Assembly (NCBI GenBank): GCA_036310525.1
Contig: JAXJRQ010000208.1
Location: 1-6,937, forward strand
Direction of reading: 5' to 3'
Origin: UBA4716 sp036310525
GTDB lineage: Bacteria > Bacillota > Clostridia > UBA1381
Length of the DNA stretch: 6,937 nucleotides
Positions 6,793 to 6,937 of the stretch are shown in pieces. The notes beneath the pieces are model-generated. The model was not told the origin of the DNA. It saw only the letters and a list, made by a program, of their open reading frames with translations, and ran no database searches. The position numbers and the translations under genes were made by a program. Position 1 is the first letter of the stretch; each line of letters begins with the position of its first letter.

Positions 6793-6937
6793 GATGTATA
6801 ATCGTTTGATTATCTCTTTGAGTTTAATTCCTAATGTTTTTTAGTGTTTTATGATGTGGTGTAATGTTGAAAAACATAGAGTTTATCTTGTTTTTTGTTT
6901 TTTAATGTTTTCTAATTTTAATTATTGTGTTGCGACA

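Larger units (their letters stand above)
6587..6937. other. Gene-free AT-rich region upstream of glsA
   Basis: This 351-bp stretch has no open frame that looks coding on either strand. It holds the glsA leader (about 43 nt, with ribosome binding site), the glsA promoter at 6636-6664, small palindromes upstream (TATTAATA at 6668-6675 and TTTTTGCAAAAA at 6712-6723), a strong leftward terminator at 6761-6792, and then about 145 bp of T-rich sequence on the + strand. That last part includes three copies of TAATGTT (6832, 6862, 6903), a small hairpin ATAATC/GATTAT at 6798-6813, and a weak ATGTT-GAAA-AACAT hairpin at 6864-6877. It may be the 3' untranslated part of a leftward transcript that begins beyond the window. 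Confidence 0.6.

Noticed and set aside
6902..6937. Possible C-terminal end of a leftward gene (minus frame ending NTIIKIRKH then TAA).
   Set aside because: Eleven AT-rich codons with no family signal cannot be told from chance; other minus frames stop even sooner.

Overview
The window reads as ordinary low-GC Firmicutes chromosome. A Clostridia of the Ruminococcus/Oscillospirales type is my best guess. This rests on AT-rich intergenic DNA, strong AAGGAG/GGGAG-type ribosome binding sites, a sigma-A-like promoter with a TATAAT box, and the protein families present. The genus is an inference, and no phage, transposon, CRISPR or other mobile signal was seen.

Layout. Positions 1-1452 (+) hold the 3' part of glgA (glycogen synthase), cut by the left window edge. 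Positions 1522-3993 (+) hold a complete glgP (glycogen phosphorylase), 69 bp downstream and probably co-transcribed. Positions 3994-4093 form a structured convergent junction with two strong hairpins and a longer interrupted palindrome. Positions 4094-5647 (-) hold an ABC-F family ATPase, and 5669-6586 (-) hold a serine-dependent glutaminase (glsA). These two leftward genes are 21 bp apart and look like one operon, glsA first, driven by a very good promoter at 6636-6664. Positions 6587-6937 carry no convincing gene: they hold that promoter, a leftward terminator at 6761-6792 that must serve something beyond the right edge, and AT-rich sequence.

How the genes work together. GlgA lengthens alpha-1,4-glucan from a nucleotide sugar and GlgP removes glucose from it as glucose-1-phosphate, so the rightward pair covers storage and release of glycogen. 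The glgA-glgP order matches that in the E. coli glg operon. The leftward pair has no obvious metabolic tie to glycogen: glutaminase releases glutamate and ammonia from glutamine, while ABC-F proteins act on the ribosome.

The most unusual protein feature is a 74-residue, histone-H1-like Lys/Ala/Pro tail on GlgA, beginning almost exactly where the E. coli enzyme ends. The most unusual DNA feature is at the convergent junction, where removing 19 nt would restore a perfect 42-bp palindrome that includes the glgP stop codon. I see no evidence of a wholly new multi-gene system here.
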